DNA of 64,000 bases from Ruminococcus flavefaciens (GTDB taxonomy: Bacteria; Bacillota; Clostridia; Oscillospirales; Ruminococcaceae). The position numbers and the translations under genes are program-made. The stretch spans positions 1-64,000 of the forward strand of contig JAMPIL010000003.1 in assembly GCA_023662725.1 (NCBI GenBank), read 5' to 3'. Below are positions 43,149 to 51,415 of the stretch, one piece after another. The notes under the pieces were generated by a model. It was not told the DNA's origin. It made no database searches and saw only the letters and a list, made by a program, of their open reading frames with translations. The stretch's first letter is position 1. Each line of letters begins with the position of its first letter.

Positions 43149-44465
43149 TTATTCAGCGTCTGAAGACTCTTCTGCTGCAACAGAATTGTCAACAACAGCA
43201 TTTTCCTTAACGAGTTCAACAGCTTTCTGAACCTTGAGATCTGTTGTGTAATCACCAACAGGGATAAATCTCTTAACCATTTCAACATCCATATTGTTTG
43301 CAGCAGCGATCTCGGCAAGACCTGCGTTGATCTCTTCCTCAGAAACCTCGATATTTTCGAGTTCTACGATTTTTTCAAGAGCAAGTCTGAGCTTAACTTC
43401 GCTTTCAGCTCTTTCTCTGTAAGTATCTCTGAATGAATCAGCATCCATACCCGTATACTGGAAGTAGAGATTCATATCCATACCCTGCTGACGGAGCTGC
43501 TGGTCAAAACTGCGCATAAGAGCGTCTATTCTCTGCTCGAACATACAATTCGGGATAGGAGAATCAACCTTTTCGATAAGTGCATTCATGATAGCATTCT
43601 CGAAGGATGTCTCTGCCTGATTAACAGCAGATTCTTCAAGCTTTTCTCTGATATCCTTTCTGTATTCCTCAACAGAATCAAATTCAGTAGCGTCCTTAAC
43701 GAGATCATCGTTGATCTCAGGAAGCTCTTCGTAGCTGATAGCCTTGAGCTTTGTCTTGAAAGTAGCTTCCTTTCCGGCATAATCAGTCATCTGATAATCT
43801 TCTGGGAAAGTTACAACAACATCAAATTCATCGCCGATGTTGTGGCCAACGATCTGATCCTCAAATCCAGGGATAAACTGACCGCTGCCGAGACGAAGCG
43901 GATGATCCTCGCCCTTTCCGCCTTCAAAAGCTTCATCGCCGAAGAAACCTTCAAAATCAATGATAACTTCGTCGTCGAGCTGAGCAGCTCTGTCGTCAAC
44001 AGAAACGATACGAGCATTCTTCTTTCTGATCATTTCGATCTGCTTATCAATATCCTCTTCTGTGATTTCCTGAACCTTCTTAGCAGCCTTGATTCCCTTA
44101 TAATCAGCGATCTCGATCTCAGGCTTTGTGATACAGATAGCTTTGAATTCAACGCCTTCGTTCTTATCGAGAGTTGTAACCTCGACATTAGGTCTGTCAA
44201 CGAGAATAAGACCTGTTTCTCTTACAGCAGCGTCAATCTCCGGTCCGATAAGAGCATTTACAGCTCCCTCATAGAAAGCGCCCTCGCCAAATTCCTTTTC
44301 AGCAAGCTTTCTGGAAACCTTACCCTTTCTGAATCCCTTGATCTGAATATTCTTCTTCTGGCGCTGATATTCCTGTTCAACAGCAGCCTCAAATGTTTCA
44401 GCGTCGATTGTGAGAACTAACTCTGTAGTATTTACGTCTGTTTTAGTTGATGATTTTAAACTCAT
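43149..44465 (-). CDS. tig: Trigger factor (ribosome-associated chaperone, peptidyl-prolyl isomerase)
   Basis: The 438-residue protein has the three trigger factor domains. The N-terminal domain binds the ribosome and carries the signature GFRKGKVSRKLAE. The central PPIase domain has DDEVIIDFEGFFG and HPLRLGSGQFIPGFE. The long helical C-terminal chaperone arm follows. It folds nascent chains. GGAGG lies nine bases upstream of the ATG, and the gene leads the tig-clpP-clpX operon. The C-terminus (SVAAEESSDAE) is acidic as usual. Confidence 0.96.
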   Translation of the reverse strand: MSLKSSTKTDVNTTELVLTIDAETFEAAVEQEYQRQKKNIQIKGFRKGKVSRKLAEKEFGEGAFYEGAVNALIGPEIDAAVRETGLILVDRPNVEVTTLDKNEGVEFKAICITKPEIEIADYKGIKAAKKVQEITEEDIDKQIEMIRKKNARIVSVDDRAAQLDDEVIIDFEGFFGDEAFEGGKGEDHPLRLGSGQFIPGFEDQIVGHNIGDEFDVVVTFPEDYQMTDYAGKEATFKTKLKAISYEELPEINDDLVKDATEFDSVEEYRKDIREKLEESAVNQAETSFENAIMNALIEKVDSPIPNCMFEQRIDALMRSFDQQLRQQGMDMNLYFQYTGMDADSFRDTYRERAESEVKLRLALEKIVELENIEVSEEEINAGLAEIAAANNMDVEMVKRFIPVGDYTTDLKVQKAVELVKENAVVDNSVAAEESSDAE

Positions 44466-44511
44466 GATTTATATATCCTCCATCAGATTATTTATGTAGC
44501 ATACTTGGTAT

Positions 44512-44540
44512 ATTATACCACATTTCATTTTATTTTTCTA
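44512..44540 (-). promoter_or_regulatory. Extended -10 promoter of tig
   Basis: On the minus strand TATAAT (44512-44517) is extended by TGG and lies 17 bases from a weak TAGAAA -35 (44535-44540). The tig start is about 40 bases downstream of the expected transcription start. Confidence 0.65.
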
Positions 44541-44572
44541 CTAAAAATCAATACTTCTGCATTTTCAACAAA

Positions 44573-45265
44573 TCAAATTACCTTTTCCGGAATAAATTGT
44601 AAATAATCACCAGCGATAAGATGAAAATTTATATCATCGTAAGTATTTGTGATACACAGTTCATGAGCTGAACGTCCATGAATATGCCCATAATAGCAGT
44701 CCTTGATTTTATAGCGATAAAGAACTTCAAGAATATCGTAATTAAAATTGGATGCGAAAATCGGTGGATAATGCATAAAAACTATAGGTTCGAGATTTTC
44801 TTTAAGAGCCGACTGAATTGATGTTTCAAGCCGCTGAACCTCTCTTCTGAGAACCTTTTCATCCTGAGTTTCTCCCGGCATATTCACCCATCCACGAGTT
44901 CCGCATATTCCGTAATTTTCATAAGCATAATGATTATTATGCAGAATTTTTATCGTATCACAACCCTCAGCCGAAAGGAAATCGTCCATCTTCTTTTTGG
45001 TAGTCCACCAGTAATCGTGGTTTCCTTTTATGATGATTTTTTTTCCGACAAGATCGTTTATAAAATGGAAATCCGGAGCAGCCTGCTGCAAGGACATTCC
45101 CCAAGAAATATCTCCTGCAAGCACGACTGTATCCTCATCCGTGATTTTTTCATGCCAGTTCTGTTCAATACGTTCCTGATAATCCTGCCAGCCTGCAAAA
45201 ATGCTCATGGTTTTATCCGGCGCACTGAAACATAGGTGCAAATCGCCAATAACATAAAGGCTCAT
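44573..45265 (-). CDS. Calcineurin-like metallophosphoesterase
   Basis: The 230-residue protein has the ordered metal-binding motifs of the family: GDLHLCF (D-x-H) at the start, VVLAGDISWG, IIKGNHDYWW, the His of FMHYPP and the terminal GHIHGRS. These coordinate a dinuclear metal centre that hydrolyses phosphoesters. It follows thrC by three bases on the same strand and so is in its operon, but no metabolic tie is evident. The substrate is unknown. Confidence 0.9.
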   Translation of the reverse strand: MSLYVIGDLHLCFSAPDKTMSIFAGWQDYQERIEQNWHEKITDEDTVVLAGDISWGMSLQQAAPDFHFINDLVGKKIIIKGNHDYWWTTKKKMDDFLSAEGCDTIKILHNNHYAYENYGICGTRGWVNMPGETQDEKVLRREVQRLETSIQSALKENLEPIVFMHYPPIFASNFNYDILEVLYRYKIKDCYYGHIHGRSAHELCITNTYDDINFHLIAGDYLQFIPEKVI

Positions 45266-45268
45266 GGA

Positions 45269-46762
45269 TTAGATTCCCAATGTTTTCAGAACATAGTTCT
45301 TCTGGTCTGCCTTATCAATAACATCGTTAAAGCGTTCCGGCTTATTTTTAAGATCAGCAAGTGCCGACGGAACAGGTATCTTTGAAAGCTCGGCAATTCG
45401 GTCAACCTTGTCGTATTCGTCGATATCCGAGTTTTTTCCTTCAAGAGCCTCGAGAACAGCTGCACTGAACTTATAAGGACTTGCCGTTGAGGCGATAACA
45501 GTTTTTGTTGTATCGCCTGTTGCAGCCTTATAATCGTTGTAAACCTTTAAAGCAACTGCGGTGTGAGTATCACAGGTGTAAGAATACTTCTCATAAACTG
45601 CGTGAATAGCTTCCTTGGTCTGCGCATCATCACAGAATCCGGCGCAGAATTCTTCCTGAAGCTTAGCCTTAACATCGTCGCTTACCTCATATTTACCCTC
45701 TGAAGAAAGTTTGCCGAACCATTCTCTTATAACAGCGTCATTCTTGTCTGTCATCAGATAGAGCAGTCTTTCAAGATTGCTTGAAATAAGAATATCCATC
45801 GAAGGAGAAACTGTTGCATAAAACTGACGATTTCTATCGTAAACTCCGGTGTTTATGAAATCTGTAAGCACATTGTTGACATTTGAAGCGCAAATGAGCT
45901 TATTTACCGGAACTCCCATATGCTTTGCGTAGTAAGCCGCAAGAATATTTCCAAAGTTTCCGGTTGGAACGACAATGTTTATCTTCTCTCCGAGAGCGAT
46001 CTCACCATCTTTAACAAGTTCCGCATATGAAGAAATATAGTAAACGATCTGTGGAACAAGACGTCCCCAGTTTATTGAGTTTGCGCTTGAAAACATAAGT
46101 CCGTTTGCGTCAAGCTGAGCCTTTACTTCTTCGTTGGTAAAAATAGCCTTAACACCGTTCTGACAGTCGTCGAAATTACCCTTAATAGCGCATACTCCGA
46201 CGTTTTCACCCTCCTGAGTTTTCATCTGACGCTTCTGCATCGGACTAACCCCGTCTTCCGGATAGAATACAAGAATCGAAGTTCCATCAACGTCCTTAAA
46301 TCCCTCAAGAGCAGCCTTTCCTGTATCTCCTGAAGTAGCAACAAGAATCACGATCTTCTTATCGAGATTTATCTTCTTTGCAGATGTAGTAAGGAAATAA
46401 GGCAGTATCTGGAGAGCCATATCCTTGAATGCACACGTTGGACCATGCCAGAGTTCGAGCATATAAGTTCCATCGAAAAGATGCGCCAGTTCTGCAATGC
46501 TTTCGGTTTCAAAGTTTTTAGTTGAATACGCATTATCCGTACAATAATGTATCTCAGCGTCAGTAAAATCAGTGAGATATTTTGAAAAGACGAATGCGGC
46601 TCTGTCAGCGTATTTCATCTCACCGACAGCTTTTATTTCATCAAGCGACAGCTCAGGAATACTTTCCGGAACGAAAAGTCCTCCGTCAACAGAAATTCCC
46701 TGAGTAATAGCTTCAGCGCTGCTAACCTTAACATTGCTGTTTCTTGTGCTGTTATAAAACAT
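45269..46762 (-). CDS. thrC: Threonine synthase
   Basis: ThrC converts O-phosphohomoserine to threonine using pyridoxal phosphate. The 497-residue length fits the long class. The motifs are MFYNSTRNSN at the N-terminus, ELWHGPTCAFKDMALQ with the cofactor Lys, ATSGDTGKAAL, SANSINWGRL and VPTGNFGNILAAY. GAAAGGTG precedes the ATG. It is followed by the phosphoesterase gene and preceded by yraN. Confidence 0.96.
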   Translation of the reverse strand: MFYNSTRNSNVKVSSAEAITQGISVDGGLFVPESIPELSLDEIKAVGEMKYADRAAFVFSKYLTDFTDAEIHYCTDNAYSTKNFETESIAELAHLFDGTYMLELWHGPTCAFKDMALQILPYFLTTSAKKINLDKKIVILVATSGDTGKAALEGFKDVDGTSILVFYPEDGVSPMQKRQMKTQEGENVGVCAIKGNFDDCQNGVKAIFTNEEVKAQLDANGLMFSSANSINWGRLVPQIVYYISSYAELVKDGEIALGEKINIVVPTGNFGNILAAYYAKHMGVPVNKLICASNVNNVLTDFINTGVYDRNRQFYATVSPSMDILISSNLERLLYLMTDKNDAVIREWFGKLSSEGKYEVSDDVKAKLQEEFCAGFCDDAQTKEAIHAVYEKYSYTCDTHTAVALKVYNDYKAATGDTTKTVIASTASPYKFSAAVLEALEGKNSDIDEYDKVDRIAELSKIPVPSALADLKNKPERFNDVIDKADQKNYVLKTLGI

Positions 46763-46773
46763 AATATCACCTT

Positions 46774-47154
46774 TCAGAAAATAAATTTATAGCCTGTTGT
46801 ATCAAAGGCATTTATAATGTAATCAATGCTGAGCACCGTATCTTTGCTCATGATGACTTGTGCGACATCAAATCTGGGCTGAAGAATATTCGGGTGCTTA
46901 CAACAATAATCAGCGGCAGTTTTAATAATAAGCCCTCTTTTTCGCCTGTCCACAGCCTCAAAACCGGAAACCATGCTGTCAGGCTTACGTGTTTTCACTT
47001 CTACAAAAGCAATATAATCACCGTTTTCGGCAATTATATCAATTTCACCGCCTTTAATCCGGTAATTCCTTGCAGAAATCGTATATCCACGCTCCGCAAG
47101 ATATTCACAAACCTTGCTTTCCCCAAGCTTTCCCTTTTCACTCTTGGTTATCAT
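46774..47154 (-). CDS. yraN: UPF0102/YraN family nuclease-like protein
   Basis: The 126-residue protein has the restriction-endonuclease-like fold: GKLGESKVCEYLAERGY, then KGGEIDIIAENGDYIAFVEVKTR with the E-D-ExK catalytic pattern. The family sits beside rnhB in many bacteria and is thought to act in DNA processing. The start overlaps the end of rnhB by 17 bases, so they are translationally coupled. Confidence 0.92.
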   Translation of the reverse strand: MITKSEKGKLGESKVCEYLAERGYTISARNYRIKGGEIDIIAENGDYIAFVEVKTRKPDSMVSGFEAVDRRKRGLIIKTAADYCCKHPNILQPRFDVAQVIMSKDTVLSIDYIINAFDTTGYKFIF

Positions 47155-47764
47155 AGAATTTCCTCAAAAAAGTTTTTCTGTGAACATCTGAAATGCCATA
47201 TTTTTCGAGCATTTCGTAATGAAGCTTAGTACCGTATCCCTTATGCTTTTCAAAAGCATACTGAGGATACTTTTCTGCAATCTGCTTCATATAGCGGTCA
47301 CGTGAAACTTTCGCAAGAACCGAGGCTGCCGAAATCGACGCCGAAGTTGCATCGCCTTTTATGACGTACCTTGCTTCACAGCTTAAATCAGGAAGCTTAT
47401 TTCCATCCACAAGAGCAATATCCGGAGCGATTCCTAATCCTTCAACGGCTCTTTTCATGGCAAGCATGGTAGCCTGAAGAATATTCATCGAGTCTATCTC
47501 GCCAACTGAAGCCGTTGCCACGCAGTAAGCGTCAGCTTTTTCGACTATAACGTCATACAAAAGTTCACGGCGTTTTTCAGAAATTTTCTTGCTGTCATTC
47601 AGATATTCGATCTCAACTCCCTCACTGAAAACAACAGCGGCAGCATAAACATCTCCGGCAAGAGGACCTCTTCCGGCTTCGTCAACTCCGCAAATTATCG
47701 GATAATCCTTACGGATTTCGGAATCAAAATCAAAAAGTTCTTTATGAAGAATTATTTTCGGCAT
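47138..47764 (-). CDS. rnhB: Ribonuclease HII
   Basis: RNase HII nicks RNA in DNA-RNA hybrids and single ribonucleotides in DNA. The 208-residue product has GVDEAGRGPLAGDVYAAAV with the first acidic pair, ILQATMLAMKRA, LVDGNKLPD, and SISAASVLAKVSRDRYM with the later catalytic Asp. The start at MPKIILHK (47764) is preferred over a TTG overlapping the rbgA stop. It lies between rbgA and yraN, a widespread order in Firmicutes. Confidence 0.95.
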   Translation of the reverse strand: MPKIILHKELFDFDSEIRKDYPIICGVDEAGRGPLAGDVYAAAVVFSEGVEIEYLNDSKKISEKRRELLYDVIVEKADAYCVATASVGEIDSMNILQATMLAMKRAVEGLGIAPDIALVDGNKLPDLSCEARYVIKGDATSASISAASVLAKVSRDRYMKQIAEKYPQYAFEKHKGYGTKLHYEMLEKYGISDVHRKTFLRKFYDNQE

Positions 47765-47766
47765 AG

Positions 47767-48645
47767 TCAATCTCTTTTCTGAGGAAGTTCGAGAGTAATT
47801 CGTCCGAGCTTTCCGCTGCGGAACTCGTCAAGAACCGTTATCGCAGCCCTTTCGGTATTGATCTCTCCTCCGGAAATCATCATCCCACGCTTTTTTCCGA
47901 CTTTTTCAAGAAGTTCAAGTCCGGAATTTTCAGCATCAAATTCAATTTTATAACGTTCTTTCAGCGACTGCGGATAATTCTCAGCCATGAACGACAATAA
48001 TTTCATAGCAAGAGTTTCTATATCAAGTACATCATCGCTGATTGCTCCGGTAAAAGCAAGTCTTACAGCAGCTTCCTGATCCTCAAATTTAGGCCAGAGA
48101 ACTCCGGGCATATCAAGAAGTTCAGTGTTTCTGTCAAGCTTCACCCATTGCTTTGTCCTTGTAACACCTGGTCTGTCTTCCACCTTGGCACGTTTTGTTC
48201 CGGCAAGTTTATTTATCAGCGATGATTTTCCGACGTTCGGTATTCCGACTATCATCAATCTTACAGCCGCTCCGGTCATGCCGTTTTTCTCACGCTTTTC
48301 CATAAGCTCTTTCAGAACCTTAGTCTTTACCGTTGTGAGGACATTTTTAAGTCCCTTTCCGGACTTGCAGTCGACGGCAATCGCCTCGCAGCCGTTGTTT
48401 CTGAAATAATTTATCCACATCTGCGTTGCTCTGTCATCAGCAAGATCGCTTTTATTCAGAAGAATAAGACGAGGTTTCCCCTTAGTCATTGAATCCATTT
48501 CCGGATTACGGCTGCTGAGAGGAGTTCTTGAATCAACGATTTCCACAACAGCGTCCACAAGCTTTAGATTTGCATCGATAAGCCGTCTTGTTTTCGCCAT
48601 ATGACCGGGAAACCACTGGATTTGTTTCATATCAGTATTTTCCAC
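47767..48645 (-). CDS. rbgA: Ribosome biogenesis GTPase YlqF/RbgA
   Basis: RbgA is a circularly permuted GTPase needed for late 50S assembly. The 292-residue product shows QWFPGHMAKTRR at the start, the permuted order LLNKSDL (G4) before GIPNVGKSSLIN (G1) and LLDMPGVLWPKF (G3), and the C-terminal RNA-binding domain. It lies three bases upstream of rnhB and behind the signal peptidase genes. Confidence 0.95.
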   Translation of the reverse strand: MENTDMKQIQWFPGHMAKTRRLIDANLKLVDAVVEIVDSRTPLSSRNPEMDSMTKGKPRLILLNKSDLADDRATQMWINYFRNNGCEAIAVDCKSGKGLKNVLTTVKTKVLKELMEKREKNGMTGAAVRLMIVGIPNVGKSSLINKLAGTKRAKVEDRPGVTRTKQWVKLDRNTELLDMPGVLWPKFEDQEAAVRLAFTGAISDDVLDIETLAMKLLSFMAENYPQSLKERYKIEFDAENSGLELLEKVGKKRGMMISGGEINTERAAITVLDEFRSGKLGRITLELPQKRD

Positions 48646-48661
48646 AAATACCTCCTGTCCG

Positions 48662-49270
48662 CTACTCCAAAAAGCCTATGCAGCTGAATGGAGTCAGACG
48701 AAAAATTACTTTTCCTATTATATTGTCAACAGCCACAAGTCCGATTTCGTAAGAGCGGCTGTCGATGGAATTTCTCCTGTTATCCCCCATAACAAAAACA
48801 TAGCCTTCCGGTACTGTTATGGGGTATTTTCCGGTAAATGCGCCGGAATCGCTATGGGTAAGACCGCTTATATAATCTTCACTGAAAACCTCTCCATCAA
48901 TATAAACTATACCTTTTTCAAAGTCAAAATCGACAGTTTGTCCTTCAGTCGCAATAATTCTTTTAACCAGATTGCGTCTTAACCCCGGATTTATCAAAAG
49001 ATTATTTTCATCATCAAAGGTAACTGAATCAGCCGCATAAAAAACAACTATATCGCCTTGTTTCGGATTCATATAAAAATTTGTTATAACTACCTTGTCA
49101 CCGGATTCAATTGTTTTCGACATTGACTCTCCTGTCACGGATGTGATCCTGAAAGCATAAGTAAAAATCAGACTGACTATAAGCATCGTTATAAAAAGCG
49201 TCTCAATAAATCCGAAAACAGCTTCGATCGGCTTTGGCAGACCCCTTTTATCTTTCATCGGAGGATTCAT
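48662..49270 (-). CDS. lepB: Type I signal peptidase (second copy)
   Basis: The 202-residue protein has one N-terminal membrane helix (about 20-42) and an S26 peptidase domain with the nucleophile Ser in TGESMSKTI, the Lys in LVKRIIATEG, and PEGYVFVMGDNRRNSIDSR. It cleaves signal peptides outside the membrane. Its start lies 23 bases inside the preceding signal peptidase gene, so the two are coupled and probably arose by tandem duplication. Paired peptidases fit an organism that exports many enzymes. Confidence 0.93.
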   Translation of the reverse strand: MNPPMKDKRGLPKPIEAVFGFIETLFITMLIVSLIFTYAFRITSVTGESMSKTIESGDKVVITNFYMNPKQGDIVVFYAADSVTFDDENNLLINPGLRRNLVKRIIATEGQTVDFDFEKGIVYIDGEVFSEDYISGLTHSDSGAFTGKYPITVPEGYVFVMGDNRRNSIDSRSYEIGLVAVDNIIGKVIFRLTPFSCIGFLE

Positions 49271-49952
49271 TTACCGTATTTCCAAGTAATCTGAATTCGC
49301 TGAAAGGAGCATATCTAATTATTGCCTTACCGTAAATCTGATCCTTTTTGATAAGACCAACCCTGCTGTCACGGCTGTCTGACGAATGTTCACGATTATC
49401 TCCCATAACGAAATAATATCCCTCCGGAATTGTTATAGGATAACTTCCGCTAAACGCATCAAGAGTATTCGTCTTTGCGCCTGAAGCAATATATGGTTCA
49501 TCGAGAATTTTTCCGTCAACGGAAAGCTGTCCATCCTTTATATCGACCGTCTGTCCTTCGCCTGCAATAATTCTCTTGATGATACATTCTTTAAGCTGAC
49601 TTCCGTCAATGTTCATCTGTACGGCATTTCCGTCGCTGTCAAGGCCGTAAGCATAATCGTTATTTATAATAACAATATCGCCATAATCGAGGCTTGTGTA
49701 AACAGTTGACATGAATATTCTGTCTTCATTGACAAGAGTCGGATTCATCGAATCTCCGACAACATTGACCGGATGCAGAAAGAATGTGAAAACAAGCATA
49801 ATTACAAACATAGTAACAACTGTAGATTCAATGATCTCCAGAATATCGTCAACGATCTTGTGATTATTCTTATTTTCTTCCGGAACGTTTTCGGATTTAT
49901 TTTCCTGTTCTTCATCCACTTTCCCGATCTCAAGCTCTGTATTTTCGTCCAT
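49248..49952 (-). CDS. lepB: Type I signal peptidase (first copy)
   Basis: The 234-residue protein has an acidic N-terminal extension (about 35 residues rich in Glu/Asn/Lys), a membrane helix (about 42-62), then the S26 motifs VVGDSMNPTL (Ser), CIIKRIIAGEG (Lys) and GYYFVMGDNREHSSDSR. The two copies are only moderately alike outside the motifs, so duplication is old or substrate ranges differ. AGGAGG precedes the ATG. It leads the lepB-lepB-rbgA-rnhB-yraN-thrC series behind rplS. Confidence 0.93.
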   Translation of the reverse strand: MDENTELEIGKVDEEQENKSENVPEENKNNHKIVDDILEIIESTVVTMFVIMLVFTFFLHPVNVVGDSMNPTLVNEDRIFMSTVYTSLDYGDIVIINNDYAYGLDSDGNAVQMNIDGSQLKECIIKRIIAGEGQTVDIKDGQLSVDGKILDEPYIASGAKTNTLDAFSGSYPITIPEGYYFVMGDNREHSSDSRDSRVGLIKKDQIYGKAIIRYAPFSEFRLLGNTVNESSDER

Positions 49953-50061
49953 CGTAAGCCTCCTGTTAAAATTCAGAATTTGTATTCAAAAGAAAAGCAG
50001 TTGCAGCGTATCATAAATGAATGCAAATTCTCATAATATATTAAATTGTCTTAATAGCAAA

Positions 50062-50082
50062 AAAGGGACTTTAAGTCCCTTT
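50062..50082 (-). terminator. Terminator of rplS
   Basis: On the minus strand AAAGGGACT pairs with AGTCCCTTT, followed by TTTGCTATT. A second GC-rich hairpin (CAGCCGG/CCGGCTG, near 50112-50130) lies between it and the rplS stop. Confidence 0.8.
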
Positions 50083-50148
50083 GAGGTCACCTCAAGGAAA
50101 GAAGACGAGCCAGCCGGCAGAAACCGGCTGAACCCGATCTGCCGCCTT

Positions 50149-50493
50149 TTAGCGGATCTGTTCCTTAACCTTAGCAGCCTTACCAACTCTGTCTCTGAGG
50201 TAATAAAGCTTAGCTCTGCGAACCTTACCGTATCTTACAACCTCTACCTTGTCAACAACAGGAGAGTGAAGCGGGAATACTCTTTCAATACCGCAGCCGT
50301 GAGCAACACGTCTTACAGTAAATGTTTCGCTGATTCCGCCGTGCTTCTTAGCAATTACAGTTCCCTCGAAGATCTGGATACGGCTCTTGTCGCCTTCCTT
50401 GATCTGAACGTGAACCTTAACGGTATCACCTACGCTGAACTGTGGAACATTTTCCTTCATGCTTGATTCGCTGATTAATTTGAGTGCATCCAT
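50149..50493 (-). CDS. rplS: 50S ribosomal protein L19
   Basis: L19 sits at the 30S-50S interface. The 114-residue product has the usual length and motifs: [54 protein letters not shown] and RRAKLYYLR. The start is MDALKLISE at 50493, with AGGAGG nine bases upstream. A longer frame upstream begins within the leader. It is transcribed alone from a promoter about 220 bases away, which leaves a long leader. Confidence 0.97.
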   Translation of the reverse strand: MDALKLISESSMKENVPQFSVGDTVKVHVQIKEGDKSRIQIFEGTVIAKKHGGISETFTVRRVAHGCGIERVFPLHSPVVDKVEVVRYGKVRRAKLYYLRDRVGKAAKVKEQIR

Positions 50494-50740
50494 TTTAATT
50501 TTCCTCCTAAAATTTCCGAACATTCATACCCGTCCCATAAAAACCGTTCAGCATTCGGAAAATACGGGAAAAATACAAAATCACGCTTAAAACAGCGTAA
50601 AACCGGATCACCGGGCAATACAGGCAGCGGACTATTCGATTTAATGTCTTTCGGCATTAATTCTCATTCGCAATGACAAAATCATAACGAACGGATTTCA
50701 AATGCTTTTATATCATATCATACTTTGAGAAAAAATGCAA
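50494..50740 (-). promoter_or_regulatory. rplS promoter and long leader, possible L19 autoregulatory RNA
   Basis: On the minus strand TTGCAT (50735-50740) and TATGAT (50712-50717) are 17 bases apart. About 210 bases separate the expected transcription start from the rplS ATG. The leader can form several stems, including CCGAA/TTCGG just ahead of the AGGAGG site, which would close off the ribosome site. L19 leaders are known in Firmicutes, but I cannot confirm this one matches that model. A 60-codon frame (50657-50475) crosses it without a ribosome site and is not called. Confidence 0.5.
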
Positions 50741-50746
50741 GTGTTT

Positions 50747-51415
50747 TTATGAAAAAATTTCATTATTTTCGCAAAAAATTCCCGTACGGCATATTTTTTC
50801 CGCTGTAAACGATACGCAGCCATGCTTTACAAGAGCATCAAAGAAGAGATTAGGGTTGTAATTTGTCTGAGTTCCGGCTGGAAGTCGCATTATCATGTCG
50901 ACTGATTTTTCCGCAGCTTCACACTTGCATACTTCTGTTTCAGGCTTGATATCGACAGTTTTTATGCCTTTCTTAGTTTTCTTGTCAACAAGTATCTGAT
51001 CCGATTCAAGAAGTTCATTTATATTCTTCATAAGCTCTGACGTATTTTCTGAAAAAAGTGAAAAACTGTATTCCGCTTTGGCAATGCGAGTTATTTTCAT
51101 TTTCTGTTCTGCAACCGATACTACACGCATTCCCTCCGGCATAACTTCATTAAGCTTATCACGTATCACATCAAACGGAATATCCTCATTCAGATTAAAA
51201 TCAAGTATCTCACATCCGCTTTCGTATCCGAGCGAAAGTGCGAGAGCAAACGAATAATAAGGATGGGGATTGAATCCCTCGGTATACCATATGGGAAGAC
51301 CGGAGCGACGGAAGGTTCTCAGCATACATCTGTTCAGATCAAGATGTGAAATATATTTGGCACGGCCTTTTTTCTCAAAAACGGCTCTTACTCTAATCAA
51401 AACATCTTCCTCCAA
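50747..51415 (-). CDS. DUF2344/TIGR03936 radical-SAM-associated protein
   Basis: The 222-residue protein has the family start RVRAVFEKKGRAKYISHLDLNRCMLRTF (in part) and the conserved GFNPHPYYSFALALSLGYES segment. The family nearly always follows the radical SAM gene found here and is fused to it in some species. Its biochemical role is unknown, with RNA modification suggested. It overlaps the end of the radical SAM gene by 23 bases. It is the last gene of the DUF896-cdd-radical SAM cluster. Confidence 0.88.
   Translation of the reverse strand: MEEDVLIRVRAVFEKKGRAKYISHLDLNRCMLRTFRRSGLPIWYTEGFNPHPYYSFALALSLGYESGCEILDFNLNEDIPFDVIRDKLNEVMPEGMRVVSVAEQKMKITRIAKAEYSFSLFSENTSELMKNINELLESDQILVDKKTKKGIKTVDIKPETEVCKCEAAEKSVDMIMRLPAGTQTNYNPNLFFDALVKHGCVSFTAEKICRTGIFCENNEIFS

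Noticed and set aside
50475..50657. 60-codon frame in the rplS leader
   Set aside because: No ribosome site, no similarity, and it overlaps the rplS start in another frame. The region is better explained as leader RNA.
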